NCBI RefSeq assembly: GCF_000013365.1
Contig: NC_007778.1
Coordinates: forward strand, 4,216,001-4,280,000
DNA length: 64,000 nucleotides
Source: Rhodopseudomonas palustris HaA2
GTDB lineage: Bacteria > Pseudomonadota > Alphaproteobacteria > Rhizobiales > Xanthobacteraceae
Direction: 5' to 3'
In this document: positions 17,975-26,682 of the stretch, one piece after another
Numbering within the stretch: position 1 is the first letter of the stretch
How the letters are laid out: the number at the start of each line of letters is the position of its first letter
Notes under the pieces: generated by a model
What the model saw: the letters and a program-made list of their open reading frames with translations, nothing else
The model's database searches: none
Told to the model about the DNA's origin: nothing
Position numbers and translations under genes: made by a program

Positions 17975-18124
17975 TCACCCTCCCCTGGAGGGGGAGGGTC
18001 GGCACGCAGCCCGCAGTGCGGGATGCGTGACGGGGTGGGGTGAGAAGCGGGCACGGCGGACGAACTCTTCGCCACCCCACCCCGCTCGCTGACGCGAGCG
18101 ACCCTCCCCCTCCAGGGGAGGGTG
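17975..18124. repeat. Family E repeat pair (cctcccctggagggggaggg)
   Basis: Outer hairpins tcaccctcccctggagggggagggtc and its inverted copy at the right end enclose about 95 bp that includes aactcttcgccaccccacc. The copy at 22149-22298 has the same parts, with the inner segment in inverted orientation relative to this one. It lies between purB and murI. Confidence 0.85.
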
Positions 18125-18250
18125 ATGCGCGTCGCGCCCGCGAACGTTCAGATGCGATAGCCCTGCCGCTCGCGGGGACAGGAACCGCGGGGCACAGCCA
18201 TCCCGTTGCGCGGCTACCGAAAACTAACCAAGCTGGACTAGGATCGCGTC

Positions 18251-19045
18251 GTGGGTTCGCATCCGAACATTCTGGTTTTCGATTCCGGCCTCGGCGGGCT
18301 GACGGTGCTGCGCGAGGTCGTGAAACTGCGGCCGGATGCGCGCTACGTCTATGTCGGCGACGATGCGTTCTTCCCTTACGGCCAGAAGAGCGAGGAGGCG
18401 GTGATCGGCCGCGTCGTGCCGCTGATCGGCGAACTGATCGCGGAACACGCGCCGGACCTCGTGGTGATCGCCTGCAACACCGCCTCGACCATGACGCTGG
18501 CGCCGCTGCGGGCGCGCTACGCGGTGCCGTTCGTCGGCACCGTGCCGGCGATCAAGCCGGCCTGCGCGGCGTCCAGGACCAAGCGCGTTTCGGTGCTCGG
18601 CACCAGCGGCACGGTGCGGCTGGAATACACCCGCGCGCTGATCCGTGATTTCGCCGGCGGCTGCGACGTCAATCTGGTCGGCTCGGTGCATCTGGCCGCG
18701 CTGGCCGAGGCCGCGCTCGGCGGCGCCGACGTGCCGGACGAGGCGATCCGCGCCGAGATCGCGCCCTGCTTCGTCGCCGGCGACGGCGCGGACGACCGCA
18801 CCGACAGCATCGTGCTCGCCTGCACGCATTACCCGCTGCTGCTCGACCGGCTGGTTCGGCTGGCGCCGTGGCCGGTGGACTGGATCGACCCGGCGCCGGC
18901 GATCGCCCGGCGGGTGGCCACGCTGCTCGGCGCGGGGTCCGGCCATGGCGACGCCCCCGGCGTTCGGATGGTGTTCACGTCCGGACGGCTACACCGTCTC
19001 ACCACGACTATTTCTCCGTATTTGGGCGGACACATTTCGGCCTGA
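18251..19045 (+). CDS. murI: Glutamate racemase
   Basis: A 264-residue enzyme supplying D-glutamate for peptidoglycan. The catalytic cysteines are C75 (IACNTAST) and C191 (LACTHYP), with D11 and S12 in FDSGLGG. The start is GTG at 18251 with weak Shine-Dalgarno pairing. It stands alone, 54 bp before the cupin gene on the same strand. Confidence 0.93.
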   Translation: MGSHPNILVFDSGLGGLTVLREVVKLRPDARYVYVGDDAFFPYGQKSEEAVIGRVVPLIGELIAEHAPDLVVIACNTASTMTLAPLRARYAVPFVGTVPAIKPACAASRTKRVSVLGTSGTVRLEYTRALIRDFAGGCDVNLVGSVHLAALAEAALGGADVPDEAIRAEIAPCFVAGDGADDRTDSIVLACTHYPLLLDRLVRLAPWPVDWIDPAPAIARRVATLLGAGSGHGDAPGVRMVFTSGRLHRLTTTISPYLGGHISA

Positions 19046-19099
19046 ATGCTTTCCGCCGAGCCCCGGGACTGCTAGTTTCGCAGGCAGGGAGGAGCCGCA

Positions 19100-19483
19100 A
19101 TGACCAAAACAACCTTGATCGCTCTCGCTTTCGTCGCGCTTGCCGGCGCCGCCTTCGCCCAGCAAAGCGGGATCAAGCGGACGCCGCTGCAGAAGGTCGA
19201 GTTCCCGGACGGCTTTGTGACGATCAGCGGGCTTGCGGAACTTCCTGCCGGCGGCAGCATTGGCCGCCACACCCACCCCGGAATCGAGACCGGGTATCTG
19301 CTGGAAGGTGAAGCTGTGATGAGCATCGACGGCCAGGCCGACAAACACCTCAAGGCCGGCGATTCCTATGCGATTCCCGCAGGCGTCGTGCACGACGCCA
19401 GGGTCCACGGCGACAAGGGCGCGAAAGTGCTGGCGGTTTGGGTGGTCGACAAGACCAAGCCGCTCGCCACGCCGGCGCCTTAG
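19100..19483 (+). CDS. Exported cupin-domain protein
   Basis: A 127-residue protein with a signal peptide (cleavage near AFAQ, residue 21) followed by a single small cupin barrel. Cupin motif 1 is HTHPGIETGYLLEGE and motif 2 includes PAGVVHDAR, so a metal site with three histidines and one glutamate is probably intact. It is periplasmic and substrate unknown. GGAGGAG precedes the ATG. The next gene starts three bases after its stop, suggesting an operon. Confidence 0.82.
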   Translation: MTKTTLIALAFVALAGAAFAQQSGIKRTPLQKVEFPDGFVTISGLAELPAGGSIGRHTHPGIETGYLLEGEAVMSIDGQADKHLKAGDSYAIPAGVVHDARVHGDKGAKVLAVWVVDKTKPLATPAP

Positions 19484-19486
19484 CCC

Positions 19487-20272
19487 GTGCGCGGAACCAT
19501 TCGACGCATCCCGCTGCGGCGGCGGCTGGTCGCCGACCTGATGTGGGCCTCCGAGGGCGTGCCGCTGATCACCTATCAGCGCCGGCTCGGTCTGGCGCCG
19601 CTGGCGCAGGCCCGGGCGAGGCTGACCTCGCCGCCGGGCTTCGCCGCGATCATCGCCAAGGCATTCGCGCTGGTGGCGCGGGAGCAGCCGGTGCTGCGCA
19701 CGCTGGTGATGGATTTCCCCTGGTCGCATTTCTACGAGCTGCCGCGCTGCGTCGGGGTGATCGCGATCGCCCGGCAGATCGACGGCGAGGACTGCGTCCT
19801 GGCGCAAAAGGTGGTCGCGCCCGACGAATTGTCGCTGGCCTGCGTCGACGGCCTGATCCGCGAGGCGCAATCCGCGCCGGTCGAGGAGGTGCCGATGTTC
19901 CGCAAAATGATGCGGATCAGCGCCCTGCCCTGGCCGCTGCGGCGATTCATCTGGTGGGGCGGGCTGTCGCTGGCCCGGCAGCGCGCGAATTATTTCGGCA
20001 GTTTCGGGCTGTCCTCGGTGTCGGCGATCGGCGCCGGCGACCTCTACCCGATCAGCCCCGGTCCCTACATGCTGAGCTTCGGCCGGCTCGACGAGGACGG
20101 CGGCCTCGACATGGTGATCCGATTCGACCACCGCCTGATCGACGCCGCCCCGATCGCCCGGATCATGACCCGGCTCGAACAGGTGCTGAACACCGCCATC
20201 ACCAGCGAATTACAGGCGATGCAGCGCGGCCCCGCTGCGGCAAAGCCGCCGGTCCGGGCGGTGGGGGCGTAG
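19487..20272 (+). CDS. Acyltransferase-like protein with 2-oxoacid dehydrogenase E2 fold
   Basis: A 261-residue protein. Its C-terminal part has RFDHRLIDAAP, which matches the HxxxD active-site motif of the chloramphenicol acetyltransferase/dihydrolipoamide acyltransferase fold. There is no lipoyl domain or subunit-binding domain, so it is not a normal E2 subunit. The start is GTG at 19487. It is tightly linked to the exported cupin gene. The substrate is not predictable. Confidence 0.65.
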   Translation: MRGTIRRIPLRRRLVADLMWASEGVPLITYQRRLGLAPLAQARARLTSPPGFAAIIAKAFALVAREQPVLRTLVMDFPWSHFYELPRCVGVIAIARQIDGEDCVLAQKVVAPDELSLACVDGLIREAQSAPVEEVPMFRKMMRISALPWPLRRFIWWGGLSLARQRANYFGSFGLSSVSAIGAGDLYPISPGPYMLSFGRLDEDGGLDMVIRFDHRLIDAAPIARIMTRLEQVLNTAITSELQAMQRGPAAAKPPVRAVGA

Positions 20273-20289
20273 CCGGAACCATCTGGCCA

Positions 20290-20372
20290 GGACTCATTAA
20301 GTATCTATATTTTATATTGAATTTCTAAGATCTCCGGCTTGAGCAACTCTAATGTTGACATTTGTTAACACG
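20290..20372. promoter_or_regulatory. AT-rich promoter/operator region of the HicA-like gene pair
   Basis: An AT-rich patch (20296-20330) with several TATA-like hexamers is followed by two TGTTRACA boxes exactly 10 bp apart, TGTTGACA at 20353-20360 and TGTTAACA at 20363-20370. The second is a perfect palindrome. One helical turn of spacing directly before the gene pair fits an autoregulatory operator (inference). Confidence 0.45.
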
Positions 20373-20395
20373 ACTCCCAGATTTGGAGGGGCGTG

Positions 20396-20650
20396 ATGGC
20401 TGGGCGGCCATCGCATCCGAGCAAGGAGATCGAGGCCGCCGTCGCGTTTGCCGAGGAGCAAGGGTGGTCGTGGGTCAAGGTCAGCGGACATGCGTGGGCC
20501 AAGCTGCTGTGTCCCCATCACGACCGCGATGGATGCGCGCTGTTCGTCTGGTCGACGCCGCGCAACCCGGAGAACCACGCCAAACAGCTACGCAGGCAGA
20601 TCGCGCGATGCCCGCACCGTCCGGCAGGAGAAAACGATGAAAACCTTTGA
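20396..20650 (+). CDS. HicA-like small protein, possible toxin
   Basis: An 84-residue protein. The order of helix (SKEIEAAVAFAEEQGW), strand (WVKVSGHAWAKLLCP) and strand (GCALFVWSTP), then a helix ending near RRQIARC, resembles the dsRBD-like fold of HicA mRNA interferases, with H32 near the place of the catalytic histidine. Sequence similarity is weak, so the class is an inference. GGAGG lies six bases before the ATG at 20396. It overlaps the next gene by 14 bases, a usual toxin-antitoxin layout. Confidence 0.55.
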   Translation: MAGRPSHPSKEIEAAVAFAEEQGWSWVKVSGHAWAKLLCPHHDRDGCALFVWSTPRNPENHAKQLRRQIARCPHRPAGENDENL

Positions 20651-21176
20651 GTTCCGCGTCATCGCCTCCGGCCTCGACCCCGACGCGGAGGATTTTGCCG
20701 ACCGATTCTTTCAGGCCGGCTGCGACGACGCCACGATCTCCTTCCAGCGGGGACGAATCGTCCTCGACTTCGATCGCAGCGCGCGCTCGATCGGCGAAGC
20801 CATCGCCTCGGCGATGGAGTCCGTCCGGAAAGCGGGCGCAACTGTGGAGCGGATCGAGCCGGATCCGCTGGTCAGCCTGTCGGACATCGCAGCGCGAACA
20901 GGTCTGACGCGGGCCGCGATGACCCAGTATTCGAAACGGCAAAGGGGCAAGAACTTTCCCCCGCCGATCGCGCGGGTGACCTCCGACAGTCCGCTCTGGG
21001 ATTGGGCCATTGTGGCGAAATGGCTGTATGCCAACAACAAGCTGAGCCGGGAGGCGGCAATCGAGGCCGAGGCGGTTCGCCTGGCCAACACGGCCGTCAC
21101 CTCCCGCGACTCGCAGTTTCGCGAGTCACTCGAAAGCAGCGTGCAAGCCTACGCCCGGTCGCTCGAAGCGGCCTGA
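20637..21176 (+). CDS. Helix-turn-helix protein, possible antitoxin of the HicA-like gene
   Basis: A 179-residue protein in two parts. The N-terminal 75 residues form an alpha/beta domain (MKTFEFRVIASGL...) reminiscent of partial RNase H or HicB-like folds. From residue 82, SLSDIAARTGLTRAAMTQY is a good helix-turn-helix followed by a region like AlpA/MerR winged domains. AGGAG lies before ATG 20637 and the gene overlaps its partner by 14 bases. DNA-binding antitoxin and autorepressor is the most economical role; not verified. Confidence 0.6.
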   Translation: MKTFEFRVIASGLDPDAEDFADRFFQAGCDDATISFQRGRIVLDFDRSARSIGEAIASAMESVRKAGATVERIEPDPLVSLSDIAARTGLTRAAMTQYSKRQRGKNFPPPIARVTSDSPLWDWAIVAKWLYANNKLSREAAIEAEAVRLANTAVTSRDSQFRESLESSVQAYARSLEAA

Positions 21177-21262
21177 TTTGCGGCTTTCCCATCGCGGACG
21201 GGCAAAGGCCGCGCCCCGGGCCGAATTGACATCCCCGCGGATTCTCCCTAGAAAGCCGCCAA

Positions 21263-21288
21263 CAACGCGGGCCTTTCGGCCCGCGTTG
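21263..21288 (+). terminator. GC-rich hairpin, possible terminator after the gene pair
   Basis: A perfect 11-bp stem (caacgcgggcc / ggcccgcgttg) with loop tttc, followed by cgtttcg rather than a clean T-run. It lies between the HTH gene and rpsD, so it could end the former or act in the rpsD leader. Confidence 0.5.
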
Positions 21289-21405
21289 CGTTTCGCGACC
21301 CGTGGTCCACCCCTCTTAAGCTTTGGGGCCGGACCTGTCGGCGGCGGGAATTTTCCGGCCGCACAGGAGGGCGCGTCTCCTCATCCCTGATCAACCGAGG
21401 ACGCG

Positions 21406-22023
21406 ATGACAAAGCGCAGTGAAGCCAAGTATAAAATCGACCGCCGGATGGGCCAGAATATCTGGGGCCGCCCGAAGAGCCCGGTCAACCGCCGCGAATA
21501 CGGCCCCGGCCAGCACGGCCAGCGCCGCAAGGGCAAGCTCTCCGACTTCGGCGTGCAGCTGCGCGCCAAGCAGAAGCTGAAGGGCTATTACGCCAATATT
21601 TCCGAGCGCCAGTTCCATTCGATCTATGTCGAGGCCACCCGCCTCAAGGGCGATTCGGGCGAGAACCTGATCGGCCTCCTCGAGCGCCGGCTCGACACCG
21701 TGGTGTACCGCGCCAAATTCGTCTCGACGATGTTCGCGGCGCGCCAGTTCATCAATCACGGCCACATCAAGGTCAACGGCAAGCGGGTCAACATCTCGAG
21801 CTACAAGGTTCGCGTCGGCGACCTGATCGAGGTCAAGGAATCCTCGAAGCAGCTCGCCTTCGTGCTCGAAGCGAGCCAGCTCGCCGAACGCGACGTGCCG
21901 GACTACATCGAGGTCGACCACAACAAGATGACCGCCAAGTTCGGCCGCATCCCGGCTTTGACCGACGTGCCCTTCGCGGTTCAGATGGAGCCGCATCTGA
22001 TCGTCGAATTCTATTCGCGCTAA
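21406..22023 (+). CDS. rpsD: 30S ribosomal protein S4
   Basis: A 205-residue S4 protein that binds 16S rRNA early in small-subunit assembly. The N-terminal S4 domain ([16 protein letters not shown]) is the alphaproteobacterial form, without the zinc cysteines of some S4 proteins, and the S4 RNA-binding motif begins [11 protein letters not shown] near residue 94. It stands alone with its own terminator immediately downstream; it is not in the alpha operon as in E. coli. Confidence 0.97.
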   Translation: MTKRSEAKYKIDRRMGQNIWGRPKSPVNRREYGPGQHGQRRKGKLSDFGVQLRAKQKLKGYYANISERQFHSIYVEATRLKGDSGENLIGLLERRLDTVVYRAKFVSTMFAARQFINHGHIKVNGKRVNISSYKVRVGDLIEVKESSKQLAFVLEASQLAERDVPDYIEVDHNKMTAKFGRIPALTDVPFAVQMEPHLIVEFYSR

Positions 22024-22085
22024 GCGCTCTTGGCGCCGGCGATCGAATTTTCTTCGTACTGATTGCTGCTCAGTCCGATGCATCG

Positions 22086-22117
22086 AGGCCCCGGTTCGCC
22101 GGGGCCTTTTTGTTTTG
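22086..22117 (+). terminator. Rho-independent terminator of rpsD
   Basis: Stem aggccccgg / ccggggcct with a TTCG tetraloop, followed by tttttgtttt. It is 62 bp after the rpsD stop codon. Confidence 0.93.
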
Positions 22118-22148
22118 GGCGGATTCTTGTTCGCGGCCGCTGCGAGGA

Positions 22149-22298
22149 TCACCCTCCCCTGGAGGGGGAGGGTCGCTCGCGCAGCGAGCGGGGTGGGGTG
22201 GCGAAGAGTTCATCCGCCGTGCCCGCGGCTCACCCCACCCCGACGGGCACCGCGCTACGCGCGCTACCCGCCGACCCTCCCCCTCCAGGGGAGGGTGA
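22149..22298. repeat. Family E repeat pair
   Basis: Outer hairpins caccctcccctggagggggagggt and its inverted copy enclose about 100 bp that contains gtggcgaagagttc, the reverse complement of the inner segment of the copy at 17975-18124. Located between rpsD and the threonine aldolase gene. Confidence 0.85.
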
Positions 22299-22463
22299 AG
22301 AGAGCTCCGGTGAACCCGTCGAGTTCCTTCTGCTGTAGCCCGGCCCCGCGCGGGGAGAGGTGAGCGCGGCGCGCTGCGTAGCGTCCGGGGCGCCAAAACT
22401 CGATCTCGTCTGCGAGATCACGGCCATTCCTCGCTCCGCCGCCGCCGTGCTAATCTGCGCGCC

Positions 22464-23531
22464 ATGGCCTACACCCCTGCCCCGCCCGATCCGAACGCGC
22501 CGCCCGTCCGGATCAATCTTCTCTCCGACACCCAGACGCGCCCCACGCCGGCGATGCGCGAGGCGATGGCGCGGGCCGCGGTCGGCGACGAGCAGACCGG
22601 CGACGATCCGACCGTCAACGCGCTGAACGAACGGGTCGCCGCACTGCTCGGCAAGGAAGCCGCGGTGTTCCTGCCGTCCGGCACGATGTGCAACGTCACC
22701 GCGACGCTCGCCACCTGCCGCCCCGGCGACGAGATCATCGCGCATCGCACCGCGCACATCCTGTCGCGCGAGGGCGGCGCGCATGCGGCGCTCGGCGGTT
22801 TCCAGATCACCGGCCTCGACGGCGACGACGGACAGTTCTCGCTCGATGCGTTCCGCGCCGCACTGCATCCGCGCTCGCGCTACGAGCCGCCGCAGACCAT
22901 GGTCAGCGTCGAGCAGACCGCCAATATCGGCGGCGGCACGATCTGGCCGCAGGCCACGCTCGACGCCATCGCGGCGGCCGGCAAGGAAGCCGGGCTCGCC
23001 ACCCATATGGACGGCGCAAGGCTGATGAACGCGGCGGTCGCCACCAGCATCGCGGCGCACGAGATGGCGGCGGGCTGGGATTCGGCGTGGATCGATTTCA
23101 GCAAGGGCCTCGGCGCGCCGGTCGGCGCATCGCTCGCCGGTTCACGCGCCTTCATCGACGAGGTCTGGCGCTGGAAGCAGCGGCTCGGCGGTTCGATGCG
23201 GCAGGCCGGAATCATCGCCGCCGCCTGCCACTACGCGCTCGATCATCACGTCGAACGCCTGGCGGAGGATCACGCCAACGCCCGCGCGCTGGCCGCAGGG
23301 CTGGCGCAGATCGCCGGCGTCGATGTGCAGCAGCCGCACACCAATCTGGTGTTCTTCCGGCCCGACGGCGCGGGCGTTGCCGGCGACGCGATGGTCGCCG
23401 AGCTGCGGCAGCGCGGCGTGCTGCTGGCGATGATGGACGGCCGGATCCGCGCCTGCACCCATCTCGACGTCAGCGCCGCGATGATCGACGAGACGCTGGC
23501 GCTGGTGCGCGAGATCGTGCGCAAGGCCTGA
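22464..23531 (+). CDS. ltaE: Low-specificity L-threonine aldolase
   Basis: A 355-residue PLP enzyme of the beta-eliminating lyase/threonine aldolase family, splitting threonine or allo-threonine to glycine and acetaldehyde. The PLP lysine is K214 in DFSKGLGAP and the pyridine-binding aspartate is D183 in HMDGARLMNA. Length and motifs are normal for the family. The glycine it makes could feed the gcv system 38 kb away, but no regulatory link is visible. Confidence 0.9.
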   Translation: MAYTPAPPDPNAPPVRINLLSDTQTRPTPAMREAMARAAVGDEQTGDDPTVNALNERVAALLGKEAAVFLPSGTMCNVTATLATCRPGDEIIAHRTAHILSREGGAHAALGGFQITGLDGDDGQFSLDAFRAALHPRSRYEPPQTMVSVEQTANIGGGTIWPQATLDAIAAAGKEAGLATHMDGARLMNAAVATSIAAHEMAAGWDSAWIDFSKGLGAPVGASLAGSRAFIDEVWRWKQRLGGSMRQAGIIAAACHYALDHHVERLAEDHANARALAAGLAQIAGVDVQQPHTNLVFFRPDGAGVAGDAMVAELRQRGVLLAMMDGRIRACTHLDVSAAMIDETLALVREIVRKA

Positions 23532-23581
23532 ACGAAAAACGCGCGCCGCTCGGAGAGCAGCGCGCGTCGATGACTTCGTTT

Positions 23582-23611
23582 TCACACGCGCCGCCGAGAG
23601 CGGCGTGTGAG
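23582..23611. terminator. Hairpin between convergent genes
   Basis: tcacacg and ccgc on the left pair with gcggcgtgtga on the right around a short loop, with a two-base bulge. It lies between the ends of ltaE and the convergent RG-rich gene; it has no T-run, so termination is only a possibility. Confidence 0.35.
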
Positions 23612-23616
23612 CACCG

Positions 23617-23913
23617 TCACAGGCAGAGGCGAACGCCGGCGGCGTTGACGACGCAGGCGCCCGGGCGGCCACCGCCGCGAACGCGGCCACGATCGCCCCG
23701 GCCACGCCCCCGACCACGGTCATAGCCGCGACCACGGCCGCGGCCGCGGCCGCGATCGCCACGATCACCGCGCTGCGCGAACGCTTCCGAGGTGGTTGCA
23801 CCGGTGATCAAAGCGGTCGCGCCGACGAGGCTGAAACAATAGATGCTGGTCAAAATTGCAGCCGCGAGCACGCGCGACACGAGGCTTTTGCGACCGGGTT
23901 GTCTGTAGGTCAT
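23617..23913 (-). CDS. Exported Arg-Gly-rich small protein
   Basis: A 98-residue protein. A hydrophobic segment (residues about 14-37) ends in EAFAQ, a likely signal-peptidase site. The mature part is dominated by RG and RGRG repeats (about 20 Arg in 40 residues) and ends in a short tail with two cysteines, PGACVVNAAGVRLCL. AAGGAA precedes the ATG at 23913. It would be a strongly basic periplasmic or secreted peptide of about 50 residues; binding to anionic polymers is possible but not shown. Confidence 0.7.
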   Translation of the reverse strand: MTYRQPGRKSLVSRVLAAAILTSIYCFSLVGATALITGATTSEAFAQRGDRGDRGRGRGRGRGYDRGRGRGRGDRGRVRGGGRPGACVVNAAGVRLCL

Positions 23914-24183
23914 GAGATTCCTTTCCATATAGGGCGGCGACGGTGGGCCCAAATTGTCACAGGGTCAATTCGAAACCCACCACTCGGTTCAATGCTGATT
24001 GCAGGAACTTGCTCGCGGCGGCGTCAGGCCCCGCCGCGTGCAGTGCGATCCAGGTGTCGCAGTGGAGAAATGCGCAACGATCGAAACAGCCGTCGCGCCC
24101 GCGTCACAACGATGCGGGCGTGATATCCCGGCCGTTCGGCGCGGAACCGGATTCCCGACGGACGCCGGAGCGCCGGCACGCGC

Positions 24184-25476
24184 TCAGTTCGCCAGCGCCT
24201 CGTAGACCAGCTTCTTGAGCTCGCGCTGCACCGGCTGGCGCTGCGACGGGGTCTGCTCCATCAGCACGAAGAACATCTCCTGCTTCGGATCGACCACGAA
24301 GTAACAGCCGCTGGCGCCGTCCCATTTCAACTCGCCGAGTGAACCCGGCGGCGGTGGCTTGGCGTTGCCGGGGTCGGTGCGCACGGCGAGACCGTAGCCG
24401 TAGCCGAAGCCGTCGCCGGGGAAATAGAAATGATCGCGCGCGATGCCGGAGCTGGGACCGATGTGATCGGTGGTCATCGCCTTGAAGGCGGCTTCGCTGA
24501 GATAGCGCTTGCCGTCGAGTTCGCCCTTGTGCAGCAGCATCCGCACGAAGCGGATCACGTCCGACGGGGTCGAGGTCAGGCCGCCACCGCCCGACTCCCA
24601 TTTCTTGACGATGTCCGGCCGGCTCGGCCGGCCGACGCGAAAATCGGCATCGTTCGGCATCGGCTGCGCCATCCGCGCCTTCTGCCCGTCTTCGGGCAGA
24701 TAATAGCGCGTGTCCTTCATGCCGAGCGGGTCGAACAGCTTCTCCTTTTGATACTCATAGAACGATTTGCCCGCTGCCACTTCGATGACACGGCCGAGCA
24801 CTTCGTAGGAATTGCCGTAGTCCCACAGCGTGCCGGGCTGCTCCTGCAGCGGCACTTTCGCGATCCGCTCGGCGAATTCGGCGTTGCTCGGATCGCCGTC
24901 GTAGATCTTCGCCGCCGCGATCGCCTTGCGCACCAGATTGTCGCCGTAGAAGCCGTAAGTGATGCCCGAGGTGTGCAACAGCAAATCGCTGATCTTGATC
25001 GGCCGCTTCAGCGTCTCGAAATCGAGATATTTTTCGCCGTCGTCGCGCTTCTTCTCGACGCCGACCTTGGTGTCGGCGAAGGCCGGAATGTACTTCGCCA
25101 CCGGATCGTCGAGCTTCAGCTTGCCGTCGTCGACCAGCATCATCACCGCGACGGCGGTGAACGGCTTGGTCAGCGACGCCAGCCGGAAGATGGTGTCGTC
25201 GGTCATCGGCGCCTTGGTGGCGACGTCGCGCACGCCGAAATGCTTGTGGTAGACCGGCTTGCCGCGCTGCTCGATATACACCACCGCGCCGGGGATCTTG
25301 CCCTCGGCGATGATGCCGTTGAAGAACGCGTCGATGCGCTCGAGCTTGGGTTGGGAGAACTGCGCGCCCGGCGGCGGGTCGAAGGTTCCTTCCGCGGCGG
25401 CAGGGCCGGACGCCTGAACGGCGAACGCGACCAGCGCTCCGGCCAACAGCGTCCGCACGGCATGACGCAACATCAT
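24184..25476 (-). CDS. Serine hydrolase of the beta-lactamase (class C/PBP4*) family
   Basis: A 430-residue protein with a signal peptide ending near residue 28 (GPAAAEG). The active-site SxxK is S101-L-T-K104 and the second motif is Y220-G-N222, as in class C beta-lactamases, esterases EstB and D-aminopeptidases. It is periplasmic. Whether it acts on beta-lactams, esters or peptides cannot be decided. GGGAGGAAG lies before the start; the longer upstream frame to 25818 is antisense to the macrodomain gene and is rejected. Confidence 0.87.
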   Translation of the reverse strand: MMLRHAVRTLLAGALVAFAVQASGPAAAEGTFDPPPGAQFSQPKLERIDAFFNGIIAEGKIPGAVVYIEQRGKPVYHKHFGVRDVATKAPMTDDTIFRLASLTKPFTAVAVMMLVDDGKLKLDDPVAKYIPAFADTKVGVEKKRDDGEKYLDFETLKRPIKISDLLLHTSGITYGFYGDNLVRKAIAAAKIYDGDPSNAEFAERIAKVPLQEQPGTLWDYGNSYEVLGRVIEVAAGKSFYEYQKEKLFDPLGMKDTRYYLPEDGQKARMAQPMPNDADFRVGRPSRPDIVKKWESGGGGLTSTPSDVIRFVRMLLHKGELDGKRYLSEAAFKAMTTDHIGPSSGIARDHFYFPGDGFGYGYGLAVRTDPGNAKPPPPGSLGELKWDGASGCYFVVDPKQEMFFVLMEQTPSQRQPVQRELKKLVYEALAN

Positions 25477-25525
25477 CAGTCTTCCTCCCGATTGTGACGG
25501 GACGGATGGTAACGCTCGCGTGCCG

Positions 25526-26146
25526 CTAATCAAGAGCCGCCGCCAGCGCGGCGCGGTGCAAAGCGGCGCTCGGTTCGGAGAAACAGCAGAACACCACGCG
25601 ATCGACCGGCGCCGCGGTGCGTAGCGCGTCGATGCAGGCGGCGACCGCGATCGGCGCGGCACGTTCGGGGGGAAAGCCGTAGACGCCGGTGGAGATCGCC
25701 GAAAACGCGATCGAAGCGAGGCCGTGCTGCCGGCAGAGTTGCAGCGCGCGGCGATAGCAGGAGGCGAGCGCTTCGTCCTCGCCCGACCGGCCGCCGTGCC
25801 AGACCGGGCCGACCGCATGGATCACATGGCGCGCCGGCAGATCGTAGCCCAAGGTGATCTTGGCATCGCCGGTGGCACAGCCGCCGAGCTTGCGACACGC
25901 GGCCAGCAATTGCGGCCCCGCGGCGCGGTGGATCGCGCCGTCGACGCCGCCGCCGCCCAGCAGCGAGCCGTTGGCGGCGTTGACGATCGCGTCGACCGCG
26001 AGCGTCGTGATGTCGGCGACGACGACCTCACAGGTCGCCGTCCCGCACCGGCGTGCGAAAATGCTCAGGCCGCGGCCTTGATGCCCTTGTCGGTGAACAG
26101 CTTCTGCAATTCGCCGGCCTGGAACATTTCGCGGACGATGTCGCAA
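25526..26146 (-). CDS. Macrodomain protein (ADP-ribose/O-acetyl-ADP-ribose processing)
   Basis: A macrodomain with all expected parts: VVVADIT (D45), VNAAN (N56, N59), the [10 protein letters not shown] loop (64-73) and STGVYG (152-157), numbered from ATG 26146. Bacterial members remove acetyl or ADP-ribose groups. The start is a problem: the only ATG in frame lies inside grxD and the domain proper starts near 26050, where no ATG, GTG or TTG is available. Either the gene overlaps grxD by 82 bases or a CTG near 26068, right at the grxD stop, is used. Confidence 0.82.
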   Translation of the reverse strand: MRHRPRNVPGRRIAEAVHRQGHQGRGLSIFARRCGTATCEVVVADITTLAVDAIVNAANGSLLGGGGVDGAIHRAAGPQLLAACRKLGGCATGDAKITLGYDLPARHVIHAVGPVWHGGRSGEDEALASCYRRALQLCRQHGLASIAFSAISTGVYGFPPERAAPIAVAACIDALRTAAPVDRVVFCCFSEPSAALHRAALAAALD

Positions 26147-26391
26147 CCGCCGACGAATTCGCCCTTCACATAGAGCTGCGGAATCGTCGGCCAGTTCGAG
26201 AATTGCTTGATGCCGTCGCGCAGCTCGGCGTTTTCCAGCACGTTGTGGCCCTTATAGGCGACGCCGATGTGATCGAGGATCTGCACCACCTGACCCGAAA
26301 AGCCGCACTGCGGAAACTGCGGCGTGCCCTTCATGAACAGCACGACGTCGTTGGCCTTCACTTCGTTGTCGATGAATTGCTCGATGCTCAT
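26065..26391 (-). CDS. grxD: Monothiol glutaredoxin (Grx4 type)
   Basis: A 108-residue CGFS-type glutaredoxin: the active site is C29-G-F-S32, preceded by the glutathione-binding K21 and followed by WPTIPQLYV. These proteins hold a shared [2Fe-2S] cluster and work with BolA in iron-sulfur delivery and iron sensing. bolA lies about 5.3 kb upstream on the same strand rather than adjacent. AAGGAT precedes the start at 26391; an in-frame extension to 26448 is rejected on family length. The macrodomain gene follows with overlap. Confidence 0.95.
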   Translation of the reverse strand: MSIEQFIDNEVKANDVVLFMKGTPQFPQCGFSGQVVQILDHIGVAYKGHNVLENAELRDGIKQFSNWPTIPQLYVKGEFVGGCDIVREMFQAGELQKLFTDKGIKAAA

Positions 26392-26682
26392 GGCGGATCC
26401 TTTTGCGGCGCGGCCGGCTGACCACCAGCGGCCGGGTCGAATGCTCATATATGTAGCCCGAAAACGTTTCGCAGCCCAAGTAAAATGCCCGACAGGCCGG
26501 CTGAGGTGCTGATTTGGCTCAACAATCGGAGCGGCGGGGCGCGGCGACCCGCCCGGCTCCCGCGGCGGCGTCCCGGCGCGGATTGTACGGCTGCGGCCTT
26601 ACATCCCTGAAACGAGCGCCTATGTCCGAAACTGTGGAACCGCTGCCGGACAGCGGCGTTTTTCTTCAAACCGGAGTTGCTC

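Noticed and set aside
22024-22463. Short open frames in both directions between rpsD and ltaE
   Set aside because: They consist of translated family E repeat; mirrored frames on the opposite strand are equally long.
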